Shown here piece by piece: positions 9,353-17,957 of a stretch of 64,000 nucleotides of DNA. The stretch comes from Thiosulfatimonas sediminis (lineage in GTDB: Bacteria; Pseudomonadota; Gammaproteobacteria; Thiomicrospirales; Thiomicrospiraceae). The notes beneath the pieces are model-generated. The model ran no database searches. It was not told where the DNA came from and saw only the letters and a program-made list of their open reading frames with translations. Numbering within the stretch: position 1 is the stretch's first letter; every line of letters begins with the position of its first letter. The stretch lies in assembly GCF_011398355.1 (NCBI RefSeq), contig NZ_AP021889.1:1-64000 (forward strand), given 5' to 3'. The translations under genes were made by a program, and so were the position numbers.

Positions 9353-11293
9353 CTAACGCTTTATCGCCAAGACGGCTTCAAGTTCAATCTTACGGCCCAA
9401 TTGTTCCTCTAACCTCTGTTTAATCAAATCCAAATCGTCATTTTGCAACGGACGGTTTGCCAATAAGGTTGCAGAGACTTTTAATGGATTCGCGCCATGC
9501 AGGCGAATATCACGCAAGGTAACAGGCGAATCTAAACCGGTACACTGCCACTGCTCAAGCATGTTTTGCATACGCTGCTCTTGCACCATCGAATTAAAGG
9601 CTAAAAGCAACGGAACACTCACTGCGATGACAAATACTGATGAAACAAACAAGCCACGTTGCGCCAAACGGAACGGGCTAAACCCCATCACCAAAAAGGT
9701 GGCCGCCGCCGCTAATACAATCCCAAACAAGTTGGTAATAAATAATAAGAAAGCACCATAGAAGACGTGCCAATCCATCCAGCCAATGCCAATCCCGGAA
9801 ACCGCTAAAGGCGGCACCAAGGCCACCGCAATCGCCACTCCAGCCAAACTTTTGGCCACTTCTGATTTCGCATTGGCATAGGCCCCTGCAATACCGGAAA
9901 TAATCGCCACCCCTAAATCCAAAATGGTTGGACTGAGACGTGCGGATATTTCGCTATTTAAGCTCTGTAGCGGCATTAAAACCGTAAACAACACAGCAAA
10001 CAATAAACTGAGAATAATCCCCACCAGCAGGGTTTTAGTGGCATTAAAAATCAGATCTGGTGTCTGGCGTAACAACCCCATAGACAGCGAAATAATCGGG
10101 CTCATCAAAGGCGCGAGAATCATCGCACCAATAATCACCGGCGTAGAATTAGCAAACAAACCGACTGTCGCCAATAAAGTAGACAGCACCATCAAAACCA
10201 AATACGGCTGGCTCGTTTTGCTGCTCTCTTTAAGCATCACAAACGTGTCTTTAATCTCTTCGGGATTGGCGTGATCAATCCACGGCAAAGGCCGCATTGC
10301 CAAATCCTTAATCACTTCTCCCTTCGGCAAGCCAACAATCCGCACCGACTCTTTTAATTCCGCATGATAAGCGTTATCTGGATAGTCCTGATTCAGAATA
10401 CTGAGCACTTTAGGCTGTAACGTCAAAAACAACTCATCCGCTTGCTTGAGCTCCCCATCCAAACTGTAATCCAGCGGACGACCACTGCAATGGATACGCA
10501 AGGATTCGCTTTTTATCTTCCCTAAATAAAGACGATTACTGCCATTCTCAAAACGACGTGAGAAAAACCGATGGTAAACAAAATTCAGACCATCCAAAAT
10601 GCTACGCGGTGCAAAAATAACCGCATTTAAGCTACTCTCATCTTCTTCACTGGGTTCTAACACTCGGCGGGTAAAATCATTGTCTTCACCGCGATACACC
10701 ATCGTCATACCAATTGCCGCGGTATGCACCAAAGTCTCTTTTGCAGTCTGTATTTTATAAGGCATCAAGCGCGACTGAGTAACATGCACACTCATGCCGA
10801 TAAATTGCTTTAAGCGGCCCCACCAACTTAAAGGCACTTGCGATGCCGGACGCATCAATTGTGGATCGCCAATCATCACCGACGTCATCACCAATTGCTG
10901 ATTGCAATACATCAAATCGACTGGTTTCGTGGCCGTTGCTTGCAAAATCTGCTCACAAGCTTGCATCAATTTAACGGCCACTTTAAAACGCCGTTGAGTG
11001 CGGATATTTTGAATATGCGGTAAAAAAGCCAATTGCCAATTTGATGCGGCGGGCATTTCAAGTAAAGCCCGTTGGTTGCTGTCATTCAGCCAACACACCA
11101 AAGGAAGCGTCGCATCAATCTCTGTAAGATTCGTCTGCTCTAAATGCAATCCTTGCCAAGCGCTTAAACGCCCTTCTTTAATTAACGCATTCAGCTGTGG
11201 CGCAACTTTTTGACTAAATTCACTACTATCTTGGTCACTAAAAAGTACTTGCCAAACAGGCGCATTAAGAGACTCTGTTAATTCTGATGACAT
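9353..11293 (-). CDS. DUF389 membrane protein with N-terminal kinase-like domain
   Basis: The 646-residue protein has a long soluble N-terminal part (about 1-340). Its segments GMTMVYRGED, IFAPRSILDGL and PLDYSLDGE resemble the diacylglycerol-kinase/NAD-kinase fold found in longer DUF389 proteins. A membrane domain of five or six helices follows (about 345-585) with the DUF389 pattern PVIIGAMILAPLMSPI and VALVPPLAVSGIG, then a soluble tail. DUF389 function is not settled. It lies tail-to-tail with prk and shares its terminator, so the proximity to a carbon-fixation gene is suggestive only. Confidence 0.8.
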   Translation of the reverse strand: MSSELTESLNAPVWQVLFSDQDSSEFSQKVAPQLNALIKEGRLSAWQGLHLEQTNLTEIDATLPLVCWLNDSNQRALLEMPAASNWQLAFLPHIQNIRTQRRFKVAVKLMQACEQILQATATKPVDLMYCNQQLVMTSVMIGDPQLMRPASQVPLSWWGRLKQFIGMSVHVTQSRLMPYKIQTAKETLVHTAAIGMTMVYRGEDNDFTRRVLEPSEEDESSLNAVIFAPRSILDGLNFVYHRFFSRRFENGSNRLYLGKIKSESLRIHCSGRPLDYSLDGELKQADELFLTLQPKVLSILNQDYPDNAYHAELKESVRIVGLPKGEVIKDLAMRPLPWIDHANPEEIKDTFVMLKESSKTSQPYLVLMVLSTLLATVGLFANSTPVIIGAMILAPLMSPIISLSMGLLRQTPDLIFNATKTLLVGIILSLLFAVLFTVLMPLQSLNSEISARLSPTILDLGVAIISGIAGAYANAKSEVAKSLAGVAIAVALVPPLAVSGIGIGWMDWHVFYGAFLLFITNLFGIVLAAAATFLVMGFSPFRLAQRGLFVSSVFVIAVSVPLLLAFNSMVQEQRMQNMLEQWQCTGLDSPVTLRDIRLHGANPLKVSATLLANRPLQNDDLDLIKQRLEEQLGRKIELEAVLAIKR

Positions 11294-11353
11294 TCAACGA
11301 ACCCTCAAATAATCTTTATAAGCAGATAAATTACCAATTTTTAAATACAAAAA

Positions 11354-11379
11354 AACCCCTAATCGTAAAATTAGAGGTT
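11354..11379 (-). terminator. Terminator of the outer-membrane protein gene
   Basis: AACCCCTAAT (11354-11363) pairs with ATTAGAGGTT (11370-11379), with one mismatch. On the minus strand the hairpin runs into TTTTTTT, as expected for the gene ending at 11405. Confidence 0.7.
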
Positions 11380-11404
11380 CTATCTACAAATAAACTACGT
11401 TGCA

Positions 11405-12106
11405 TTAAAAACGGTAAGTCACTGCCATGCGAACAATCGGTAAAAACTCTAAATCGGACACATCTGCTTGCAATTTGGCTTCCTCTTCCGCCAAGACTTC
11501 TTGGCCTTGCGTGCTGTCTAAACTAAACGTATTGCTACCATCAGTGACTGTTCCTGTACCATTTAAAGAAACATTACTTGCACCGGTAAAAGCCGCGCCC
11601 ATTTCAAATAAAAAGCCTAAGCCTTGAGACGGGCTGTGTCCCCAACCAAAACTGAGCGTTGGAGCGCTATCCCAATCAAAATCAGAACGAATGTTAACCG
11701 GCGTATCGGCGGTATAAGAGGTATCCCCTAAATCAAATTGATTACCCTGCTCAACACTGCCGCTACCACTTAGCGAAAAACTGCTCAAACCATAACCAGC
11801 GGACAAGAAAAAAGAGCCTTTAAATGGACGAACATCTACTGCCAAGCGATTAATGGCACCATCTACCTGCAAATTATAATCAATCCCTTCTTCTTCTTGC
11901 GTTTTATCAAACGACCAACCAGTCGATAAACTTCCACGCAAACTGACATAGTCAGTAACAGGGTAACTTAATTCTAAGGTAGGACCAGAAATCAAATCAA
12001 CACCAACGGCGACCCCAACTTGTCCAAATGGCTGGGTTTGTGCATAGCTGTTACTGACCGCTAAAATACTGGCCGCCATTGCAGTGAGTGCTAAAATCTT
12101 TTTCAT
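11405..12106 (-). CDS. Putative outer-membrane beta-barrel protein
   Basis: The 233-residue protein has a clear Sec signal peptide (MKKILALTAMAASILAVSNSYA, cleavage before QTQ). A mature part of alternating hydrophobic strands rich in G, S, T and aromatic residues follows, and it ends VTYRF, a typical C-terminal barrel signal. A short acidic, glutamate-rich stretch (about 195-212) lies before the last strand. I do not recognise a specific family. An imperfect hairpin with perfect 7-bp arms ATGAGTA/TACTCAT (12175-12192) lies about 70 bp upstream of the start and may be a regulatory site. Confidence 0.6.
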   Translation of the reverse strand: MKKILALTAMAASILAVSNSYAQTQPFGQVGVAVGVDLISGPTLELSYPVTDYVSLRGSLSTGWSFDKTQEEEGIDYNLQVDGAINRLAVDVRPFKGSFFLSAGYGLSSFSLSGSGSVEQGNQFDLGDTSYTADTPVNIRSDFDWDSAPTLSFGWGHSPSQGLGFLFEMGAAFTGASNVSLNGTGTVTDGSNTFSLDSTQGQEVLAEEEAKLQADVSDLEFLPIVRMAVTYRF

Positions 12107-12314
12107 CGCTAAATCCTTACTATATAAATTAAATCACAGCACGAATACACTGCAGAAAAACTATACCACAAAAGATGAGTACTTTTACTCATGATGTAAA
12201 CGGCTATTTTTAATATCGAAAAAGACAGCGAGACTTTCGCTTGTACCGATTTAAAGGATTAGATACAAGCTGATTTTAGGGCGGGAACTTAATAAAAACG
12301 ACGAAAGATTATGG

Positions 12315-12710
12315 TTATTTATAAGCCAATTCTTTAAGCAAAATTTTTGTTTTACTTAAACTCAGCTGTGTCAACTTGCGATAAGTGTGCGGAAAACCAG
12401 TCAAAGCGATGTAGTACAGACCATTGATTTCACTGGACTGCATATAAAAGTCAAAACGTACTTCGTTGCCGTCGTTCGTGTAAACACTGTACGAAATTAA
12501 TTTCCCAGACTCTTCCTGCTGGTTAATAAAATCATTAAAAAGCTTTTTCACCCAAATATAATCTTTGGTCACCACCAGCGAATCAATCCAGACAATACCG
12601 ATCAAATCATCCCCTGTTTGACCGTGCATAAGGTGATTTTCAGGATCACTGAAACGAACCACAACACCGTTATGATCCAGAATTACATGAAAAGGTTTGT
12701 GTGTATCCAT
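12315..12710 (-). CDS. Small PAS-like protein
   Basis: The 131-residue protein reads like a single PAS sensor fold: HVILDHNGVVVRFSDPEN (first strands), a middle helix HGQTGDDLIGIVWIDSL, and GNEVRFDFYMQSSEINGLYYIALTGF (last strands). A short helical tail follows. No kinase, cyclase or DNA-binding domain is attached, and no conserved haem or flavin ligand is evident. It may be a stand-alone sensor or an adaptor. The assignment is by pattern only and the role unknown. The gene is isolated between the outer-membrane protein gene and the IS66 cluster. Confidence 0.5.
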   Translation of the reverse strand: MDTHKPFHVILDHNGVVVRFSDPENHLMHGQTGDDLIGIVWIDSLVVTKDYIWVKKLFNDFINQQEESGKLISYSVYTNDGNEVRFDFYMQSSEINGLYYIALTGFPHTYRKLTQLSLSKTKILLKELAYK

Positions 12711-13158
12711 TATCTTTTATTCAATCCAAACTGGTTGCAAAATCTATGTTTTCAATTCCGCTAACCTAATCATTTTGGGTGCCGAACAAACACTTCAATT
12801 CTTTTTTCGGCAAACCTTATAAAACAAAAGCCCCTATGCATAGATAGATTGGCTTGTGTGCCCAATCTTCATAAGTAACGCCAGCCTAAGGCGATACTTT
12901 TGAAGATAGTTCATCACCTTGTTTCTCAACAATTGGGTGACCCAAAATGACCAATTATACAAAAGTTGTTTATTTTACTTTACATAGCCGACTTTACACC
13001 AGACAATTAAATCAAAAATTACGATAGAACCCATGATTCTAAAGGGATGCGAAGGCATATTTTTAAATAAAAAAGCAAAAAGGATATGGCTCAGTGAATC
13101 TATATACCTGAATTATTCACAATCCGCACTGATAATCTCAACATAATGCAAAAAAAAT
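12711..13158. other. Non-coding region left of the IS66 cluster
   Basis: No gene is seen. An 11-bp perfect inverted repeat, TCATTTTGGGT (12770-12780) and ACCCAAAATGA (12940-12950), brackets a 181-bp segment. Its right arm overlaps a short palindrome TTGGGTGACCCAA. This could be a tiny non-autonomous element or chance. The stretch next to the IS (13000-13158) is AT-rich. Confidence 0.35.
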
Positions 13159-13189
13159 GTAAGCGACAATTTACCCACACCCTAGTTTT

Positions 13190-14713
13190 CTAGGATGCGG
13201 TGTGATTCCACGGCAGAAGTGCTTCGAACTGCTCGAGGGTGTCGCAGTTGGGGAGGTCTCGGAAGAGATCGGTGAGATAGGCTTGGGGTTCGAGTCCGTT
13301 GGCTTTGGCGGTTTCAATCAAGCTGTACAGCATCGCACTGGCTTTGGCGCCTTTAACCGATTGGCTAAAGAGCCAGTTCTTGCGTCCAATCGCGAAGGGA
13401 CGAATGGCATTCTCAACCGGGTTGTTGTCGATATTCAATCGCCCATTCGTGGTGAAGATTTGAAGCTTTTCCCAGTTTTTCGCAAGATAGCTCAAGGCCT
13501 CACCGAGTTTGCTTTTGGGCACGGTGCTGTTGAGGCTTTTATCCAACCACGTTTTGAGCTGTTCTAAAACCCGCAGGCTTTCGGTTTGCCGGATCTCGAG
13601 TCGTTTATTTGGTGGTTGGTCTTTGATGTGTTGTTCAATTTGATAGAGCTTTTGAATGAGATTGAGTGCCATGTCCGCCTTGCCGGTTTTATTCTTAGGC
13701 AGTACTTTTTTGGCATCCATAAACTTACGTCTGGCATGGGCCCAACAACCTAGATGGGTAATCTGTTCCGTTGCACCGATTTTGTGATAACCCGCATAGT
13801 CATCGGTTTGTAGGAAGCCTTTAAACTCAGGCAATAAATTCATGGCGGTTTGTGTGGTGCGATCCGGTGCATAGTCGAATAACACCACTGGGTGTTTTTG
13901 ATCGCCCGTCTTGCGTACCCACATGTAACTGTGGCTCTCTGCGGTTTTCCCCACCTCATTCAACACTTGCACACGCGTTTCATCCATGTGCACATAACCA
14001 CTGTCGAGCAGATGATCTTGCAGTAGGTTGTACAGTGGCTGACAGAGTTGGACCCCCTTAATCATCCAGTTGGCCATCGTTTGGCGTGACAGTTCGACCT
14101 CTAAACGTTCAAAGGCTTTTTCTTGACGATACAGCGGTACGCCATCTTGGTATTTCGCTGTGGCAATGTAGGCAAGTAACCCAGGACCCGCAATGCTTTT
14201 GGGAATCGGCTGTTTGGGCATGGACGCTAACTTAAGCGAACCGTCACACCCTGGGCAGGCGTATTTTTTACGCACTAACTGACGAACAATGATTTTGGCA
14301 GGAATAATTTCTAATTGCTCAGAGACCTCTTCACCGATTTCTTTGAACTCTGAGCCGCAGTCACATTTCTCACCGACCGGTAAGCGATGTTCAACACGTT
14401 GACGGGGTAGATTCTTTGGTAAGGGTTTACGACCAGCTTTTGACTTTTCTTTTGGTAGGTCATTCGATGATTTAGAAACGCTGTTTTTAAGTACTGAGCT
14501 GTCTTCGACTTCTGGCTCATTAAACAACTCGGCTTGATCCGGGTGTTTTTCACTGCTTTTATAGAATTGACGAACCTTAAAGAACATGACTAATTCAGAC
14601 AGGCGACTGACTTCCGTTGATAAGGTGTCGATGTGCTGGTCTTTTTGCAAAACCAAGGCTTTTAAGGCATCGATATCATCGGGTAAATCGTGAGCAGTCA
14701 GAGGTGTTTTCAT
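13190..14713 (-). CDS. tnpC: IS66 transposase TnpC (element 1)
   Basis: This is the main DDE-type transposase of IS66 elements, 507 residues, full length. An N-terminal coiled region (about 12-50) is followed by a zinc-binding segment (CDCGSEF and CPGCDG). The catalytic domain has candidate acidic residues in YVHMDETRV, LQTDDYAGYH and NPVENAIRPFAIGRKNW. A C-terminal IS66 tail follows. It is the last gene of the element, 20 bp after tnpB. Confidence 0.95.
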   Translation of the reverse strand: MKTPLTAHDLPDDIDALKALVLQKDQHIDTLSTEVSRLSELVMFFKVRQFYKSSEKHPDQAELFNEPEVEDSSVLKNSVSKSSNDLPKEKSKAGRKPLPKNLPRQRVEHRLPVGEKCDCGSEFKEIGEEVSEQLEIIPAKIIVRQLVRKKYACPGCDGSLKLASMPKQPIPKSIAGPGLLAYIATAKYQDGVPLYRQEKAFERLEVELSRQTMANWMIKGVQLCQPLYNLLQDHLLDSGYVHMDETRVQVLNEVGKTAESHSYMWVRKTGDQKHPVVLFDYAPDRTTQTAMNLLPEFKGFLQTDDYAGYHKIGATEQITHLGCWAHARRKFMDAKKVLPKNKTGKADMALNLIQKLYQIEQHIKDQPPNKRLEIRQTESLRVLEQLKTWLDKSLNSTVPKSKLGEALSYLAKNWEKLQIFTTNGRLNIDNNPVENAIRPFAIGRKNWLFSQSVKGAKASAMLYSLIETAKANGLEPQAYLTDLFRDLPNCDTLEQFEALLPWNHTAS

Positions 14714-14733
14714 GGGCGGGTAAGATACCCGAA

Positions 14734-15090
14734 TTAGCTCACGTTGTCATAGAAAAGTGACTCATGCGGTTGTTGAAAAATATCCAAGCCATCGAGTAAC
14801 TGATTGAGCTGTTTGCCGGTAACTTCAATCGAATCCTTTGTTTCCTGAGGATTGAGCCATTTAAACTTGTGTTTCTCTAATCGCTTGTACCAGAGCACAA
14901 AGCCATTGCGCTCCCAGTAGAGGAGTTTGACCTTATCGCGAGAACGGTTGCAAAACACAAACAGTGCACCATTCATGGGAGAATGTCCCAGCTCAGCTTC
15001 CACAATGGCCGCCAGTCCATTAATGGATTTACGCATATCCACCGGATCCCGATAGACAAAGACGTGTGCATCAAAGCTTGGTCTAAGCAT
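14734..15090 (-). CDS. tnpB: IS66 accessory protein TnpB (element 1)
   Basis: The 118-residue protein belongs to the IS66 Orf2/TnpB family: DPVDMRKSINGLAAIVE, FVFCNRSRDKVKLLYWERNGFVLWYKRLE. It is required for transposition in studied IS66 elements, but its molecular role is unclear. The gene start overlaps the end of tnpA by 8 nt, as usual in this family. This IS66 protein is unrelated to the TnpB nucleases of IS200/IS605. Confidence 0.93.
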   Translation of the reverse strand: MLRPSFDAHVFVYRDPVDMRKSINGLAAIVEAELGHSPMNGALFVFCNRSRDKVKLLYWERNGFVLWYKRLEKHKFKWLNPQETKDSIEVTGKQLNQLLDGLDIFQQPHESLFYDNVS

Positions 15091-15382
15091 GACGATTCAA
15101 CTCGGTGATTAATTGCGCTAATTGCACCACGGAACACTCAAATACCAATCCTTTTGCCTTGACTGCAATGCTGGTTGAGCACGGTTCAGGCTGATCGTGA
15201 ATCACCATCGGCAAAAAGGCAGAAGATTCTTTGATGGGTTCTTGGCTTAAGTTTCGAAGCCTACGTCGCCAAGTATAAAAGGTTGAAATCGCCAAGCCTT
15301 GCTGCTGGCAAAATGCCCGTTGTGAAAGACCACTGGCTTGCCAATCGGCAATCCGCTGCACCCAAAGTTCGTGTTTGCTCAT
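15083..15382 (-). CDS. tnpA: IS66 accessory protein TnpA (element 1)
   Basis: The 99-residue protein has the IS66 Orf1 pattern: an N-terminal helix-turn-helix of IS3/Tn3 type (WQASGLSQRAFCQQQGLAISTFYTWRRRL) probably used to bind the element ends, then a variable tail. A TTG three bases earlier (15385) could also start the frame; the ATG at 15382 is preferred because an AGGAG site lies about 9 nt upstream. Confidence 0.88.
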   Translation of the reverse strand: MSKHELWVQRIADWQASGLSQRAFCQQQGLAISTFYTWRRRLRNLSQEPIKESSAFLPMVIHDQPEPCSTSIAVKAKGLVFECSVVQLAQLITELNRHA

Positions 15383-15465
15383 CAAAATTCTCCTGTGATT
15401 GAAAACACATAGAAGAATAACGAACTTTATTCAGGAATTTTAGATGTGGGTAAATTGACGCTTAC

Positions 15466-15522
15466 CTACAAACCGATGACTATGCGGGTTATCACAAAAT
15501 CGGTGTAACCGAACAGATTACC
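15466..15522 (+). pseudogene. 57-bp relic of an element-1-type IS66 tnpC
   Basis: This stretch encodes, on the plus strand, a 19-residue piece starting LQTDDYAGYHKIG that matches the catalytic-core segment of the element-1 transposase with one residue changed. At DNA level it differs from the intact copy (opposite strand, near 13795-13851) at about 2 of 57 positions. It fills exactly the gap between element 1 and element 2. It is a remnant of a third IS66 copy, into which element 2 inserted and which was then mostly deleted. Confidence 0.85.
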
Positions 15523-15605
15523 GTAACTATCCGGTAAACACCTCTTACCAACCACACTTATCTGTGAATAATTAGGTGCCCACGTATTTTAAATGGGCAC
15601 TTATT

Positions 15606-15956
15606 ATGACAGACACACTATCAACGCTTCCCACAGTCAAAAAGATTCGCCGTCGCTACTCACGGGAATTCAAACAGCAGGTTTTGACCGCTTGCGAGGA
15701 CCCTAACACCTCGATTGCACAAGTGGCTCGAGACTACGGCATCAATGCCAATCAAATACAGAACTGGAAGCGTCAGCTTAAAAAGCGCCATGCTTCCCAA
15801 GCGGCATTTATTCCGCTGGTCTTGAACGATCTGCCGCCGTCATCGCCTCAAACGCTCTTGGTCGAACTGCCTGCACCTCAAGGCAAGATTGCTGTGCACT
15901 GGCCTGTCACAGAATTGGCCAAATTAAGCGCCTTTGTCAAGTCGGTGCAGTCATGA
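15606..15956 (+). CDS. tnpA: IS66 accessory protein TnpA (element 2)
   Basis: The 116-residue protein has an IS3/IS66-type helix-turn-helix (RRRYSREFKQQVLTACEDP then IAQVARDYGINANQIQNWKRQL). The frame opens at 15576, but the ATG at 15606 is more likely because homology begins there. The ribosome site is weak. The end overlaps tnpB by 4 nt. Confidence 0.87.
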   Translation: MTDTLSTLPTVKKIRRRYSREFKQQVLTACEDPNTSIAQVARDYGINANQIQNWKRQLKKRHASQAAFIPLVLNDLPPSSPQTLLVELPAPQGKIAVHWPVTELAKLSAFVKSVQS

Positions 15957-16282
15957 TTCGCATTGATCATTATTGGCTGGCGACTGAACCCATGGATATG
16001 CGTGCAGGACCCGATACCGCATTAGCTCGTGTCATTGCCGTGTTTGGTGAGGCCAAACCCCATCATGCGTATCTGTTTGCCAATAAGCGTGGCAATCGAA
16101 TGAAGATACTGATCCACGATGGCTTAGGCATCTGGCTGTGTGCTCGACGTTTGAATCAAGGTAAATTCCATTGGGCTGAGCTGTGGCGGGGCGATTCCGT
16201 GACACTCTCCCCTGAACAATGTCTGGCACTGGTGCAGGGCTTGCCTTGGCAACGGCTCGAGACTTCCTTATCACTGAGTTAG
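15953..16282 (+). CDS. tnpB: IS66 accessory protein TnpB (element 2)
   Basis: The 109-residue IS66 Orf2 protein has PMDMRAGPDTALARVIAVFG, AYLFANKRGNRMKILIHDGLGIWLCARRLNQGKF. It overlaps the tnpA stop (ATGA), suggesting coupled translation, and ends 17 bp before tnpC. Full length for the family. Confidence 0.92.
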   Translation: MIRIDHYWLATEPMDMRAGPDTALARVIAVFGEAKPHHAYLFANKRGNRMKILIHDGLGIWLCARRLNQGKFHWAELWRGDSVTLSPEQCLALVQGLPWQRLETSLSLS

Positions 16283-16299
16283 TCTTTATAATCCGCGGC

Positions 16300-17853
16300 A
16301 TGAAAACAATGCCAAACCTCCATCAACTCTCTGCTGACCAGTTACGAACACTGGCGGCGCAGTTGTTGGTTCAGGTTGAAGAAAAAGACCAGCGCATCGC
16401 CGCCGATGCCAAAGCCATTCAACAAAAAGAGCTTAAAATCGATCAACTCACCTATGAGTTAGCCTATCTCAGACGTTTAAAATTCTCACACAAAAGTGAA
16501 CAGATCAGCGCCTTACAGATGACACTGTTGGATGAAGTGACCGATGCCGACATTGCCGCGATTGAATCGGAACTGGATGCGCTTAGAGACAAAACCGACA
16601 CAGCGCAACCAAAGAAAAAACCTAAGCGTCAGCCGCTACCCGAACACCTACCTCGTCTTGACATCCGTCATGATCCCGAATCCACCACCTGTTCATGTGG
16701 CTGTCAATTACGCCATATTGGTGAAGACGTCAGTGAAAAGCTGGATTATCTGCCCGGGACGTTTCAAGTTGAACGTCATATTCGCTCCAAATGGGCGTGC
16801 GATACCTGTGAAACTCTGATTCAAAAACCGATGCCCCCACAAATCATTGATAAAGGTCTGCCCACCTCTGGGTTACTCGCACATCTGCTCATCGCCAAAT
16901 ACGCTGATCACTTACCGCTGTATCGTCAAGCTCAGATCTTTGAACGGGCCGGTGTTAAATTACCCAGTTCCACTTTAGCCGAATGGGTCGGCGTCTGTGG
17001 TGTTCAACTTGAACCGGTGGCTCAAGCACTCAAAGACTTTTTGCTGACGCAACCGGTCTTGCACGCCGATGAAACCCCAGTGCCCATGCTCAAGCCGGGG
17101 AATAAGAAAACCCATAAAGCCTATCTGTGGGCCTACACCAATCCAGCCAATGCACAACATAAGGCGGTGTATTACCACTTCAGTGAAGGACGAAACGGCA
17201 AGTTCGCAAGAGAGGTGCTACAGGATTGGAAAGGATTGTTGGTGTGTGATGACTATCCTGGGTACAAAGCCAGTTTTAAACAAGGCGTGAGCGAAGTGGG
17301 CTGTATGGCGCATGCCCGTCGTAAGTTCGTGGAACTGCATGAAAGCGGCAAAAGCACGATTGCCATTCAAGCCATTGAACTAATGGGACAACTTTACGCC
17401 ATTGAAAAAGAGATTCAACCCTTAGCCCCAGAGGAACGACAGATAATCCGGCAGCAAAAATCCAAACCGATCATGGACTTGCTGCTCAAATGGCTGAAGG
17501 TCCATCGAGAAAAAGTGCCCAAAGGTGGGGCAACGGAAAAAGCGATTCACTATAGCTTGAAACGTTGGGATGCCTTAAGCCGATACCTTGGAGATGGCCG
17601 CCTGCCCATCGATAATAACTGGGTAGAAAATCAAATCCGACCTTGGGCGTTAGGTCGCAAGAACTGGCTGTTTGCCGGCAGTCTACGCAGTGGTCAACGT
17701 GCGGCGAATATTATGAGCTTGATTCAATCAGCTAAAAACAATGGTCTGGATCCTTACGCCTATCTCAAAGACGTGCTTGAACGCTTACCCACCCATAAAG
17801 CCAGTCAAATCGACCAACTCCTACCGCACAATTGGCAACCTAGCAATCGGTGA
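16300..17853 (+). CDS. tnpC: IS66 transposase TnpC (element 2)
   Basis: The 517-residue DDE transposase has an N-terminal coiled coil (about 10-70), a zinc-binding region (CSCGCQL and CDTCE), and catalytic segments LHADETPVPML, VCDDYPGYKA and NWVENQIRPWALGRKNW, then the IS66 C-terminal tail. An earlier in-frame ATG at 16219 would overlap tnpB by 64 bp; the ATG at 16300 gives the usual start before the leucine-rich helix. Intact and possibly functional. Confidence 0.93.
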   Translation: MKTMPNLHQLSADQLRTLAAQLLVQVEEKDQRIAADAKAIQQKELKIDQLTYELAYLRRLKFSHKSEQISALQMTLLDEVTDADIAAIESELDALRDKTDTAQPKKKPKRQPLPEHLPRLDIRHDPESTTCSCGCQLRHIGEDVSEKLDYLPGTFQVERHIRSKWACDTCETLIQKPMPPQIIDKGLPTSGLLAHLLIAKYADHLPLYRQAQIFERAGVKLPSSTLAEWVGVCGVQLEPVAQALKDFLLTQPVLHADETPVPMLKPGNKKTHKAYLWAYTNPANAQHKAVYYHFSEGRNGKFAREVLQDWKGLLVCDDYPGYKASFKQGVSEVGCMAHARRKFVELHESGKSTIAIQAIELMGQLYAIEKEIQPLAPEERQIIRQQKSKPIMDLLLKWLKVHREKVPKGGATEKAIHYSLKRWDALSRYLGDGRLPIDNNWVENQIRPWALGRKNWLFAGSLRSGQRAANIMSLIQSAKNNGLDPYAYLKDVLERLPTHKASQIDQLLPHNWQPSNR

Positions 17854-17891
17854 TTGCCGGACGCTTACAAATAAGCGAATAATTTGTTCAC

Positions 17892-17929
17892 AAAAAAACC
17901 GAGTTGGATGCCCCAAACTCGGTTTTTTT
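17892..17929. terminator. Bidirectional terminator between IS66 element 2 and pgl
   Basis: AAAAAAACCGAGTT (17892-17905) pairs perfectly with AACTCGGTTTTTTT (17916-17929). It serves the convergent pgl gene and would also stop transcripts leaving the insertion element. Confidence 0.9.
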
Positions 17930-17957
17930 ACGCCTCAGAAAACACAGATTTGAATCC

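Larger units (their letters stand above)
13159..15465 (-). mobile_element. IS66-family insertion sequence, element 1
   Basis: This 2307-bp element carries the tnpA, tnpB and tnpC genes on the minus strand. Its 21-bp terminal inverted repeats (13159-13179 and 15445-15465) match at 20 of 21 positions and begin GTAAGCG, the hallmark of IS66 ends. All three genes are intact, so it may be active. IS66 elements usually make 8-bp target duplications. The flanks here (13151-13158 and 15466-15473) do not match, so one side has been rearranged or deleted since insertion. Its right end abuts a relic of a related transposase gene. Confidence 0.92.
15523..17868 (+). mobile_element. IS66-family insertion sequence, element 2
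   Basis: This 2346-bp element with tnpA-tnpB-tnpC on the plus strand is only distantly related to element 1. Terminal repeats are imperfect: the left end reads GTAACTATCCGG and the right end, read inward, GTAAGCGTCCGG (about 15 of 20 match). The canonical GTAAGCG is altered on the left, which may hinder mobility. The tnpC stop lies inside the right repeat. No 8-bp target duplication is visible. The left end interrupts a relic of an element-1-type tnpC. Confidence 0.88.

Noticed and set aside
12238-12270. Inverted repeat GCTTGTA/TACAAGC after the PAS-like gene
   Set aside because: The stem is 7 bp with an 18-nt spacer and no T-run at its base; it is too weak to call a terminator or operator.
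13113-13121. Single DnaA box TTATTCACA, and another (minus strand) at 15563-15571
   Set aside because: About two such 8-base-specified matches are expected by chance in 64 kb on both strands; these are isolated, one is inside an insertion element, and no cluster or AT-rich region accompanies them.
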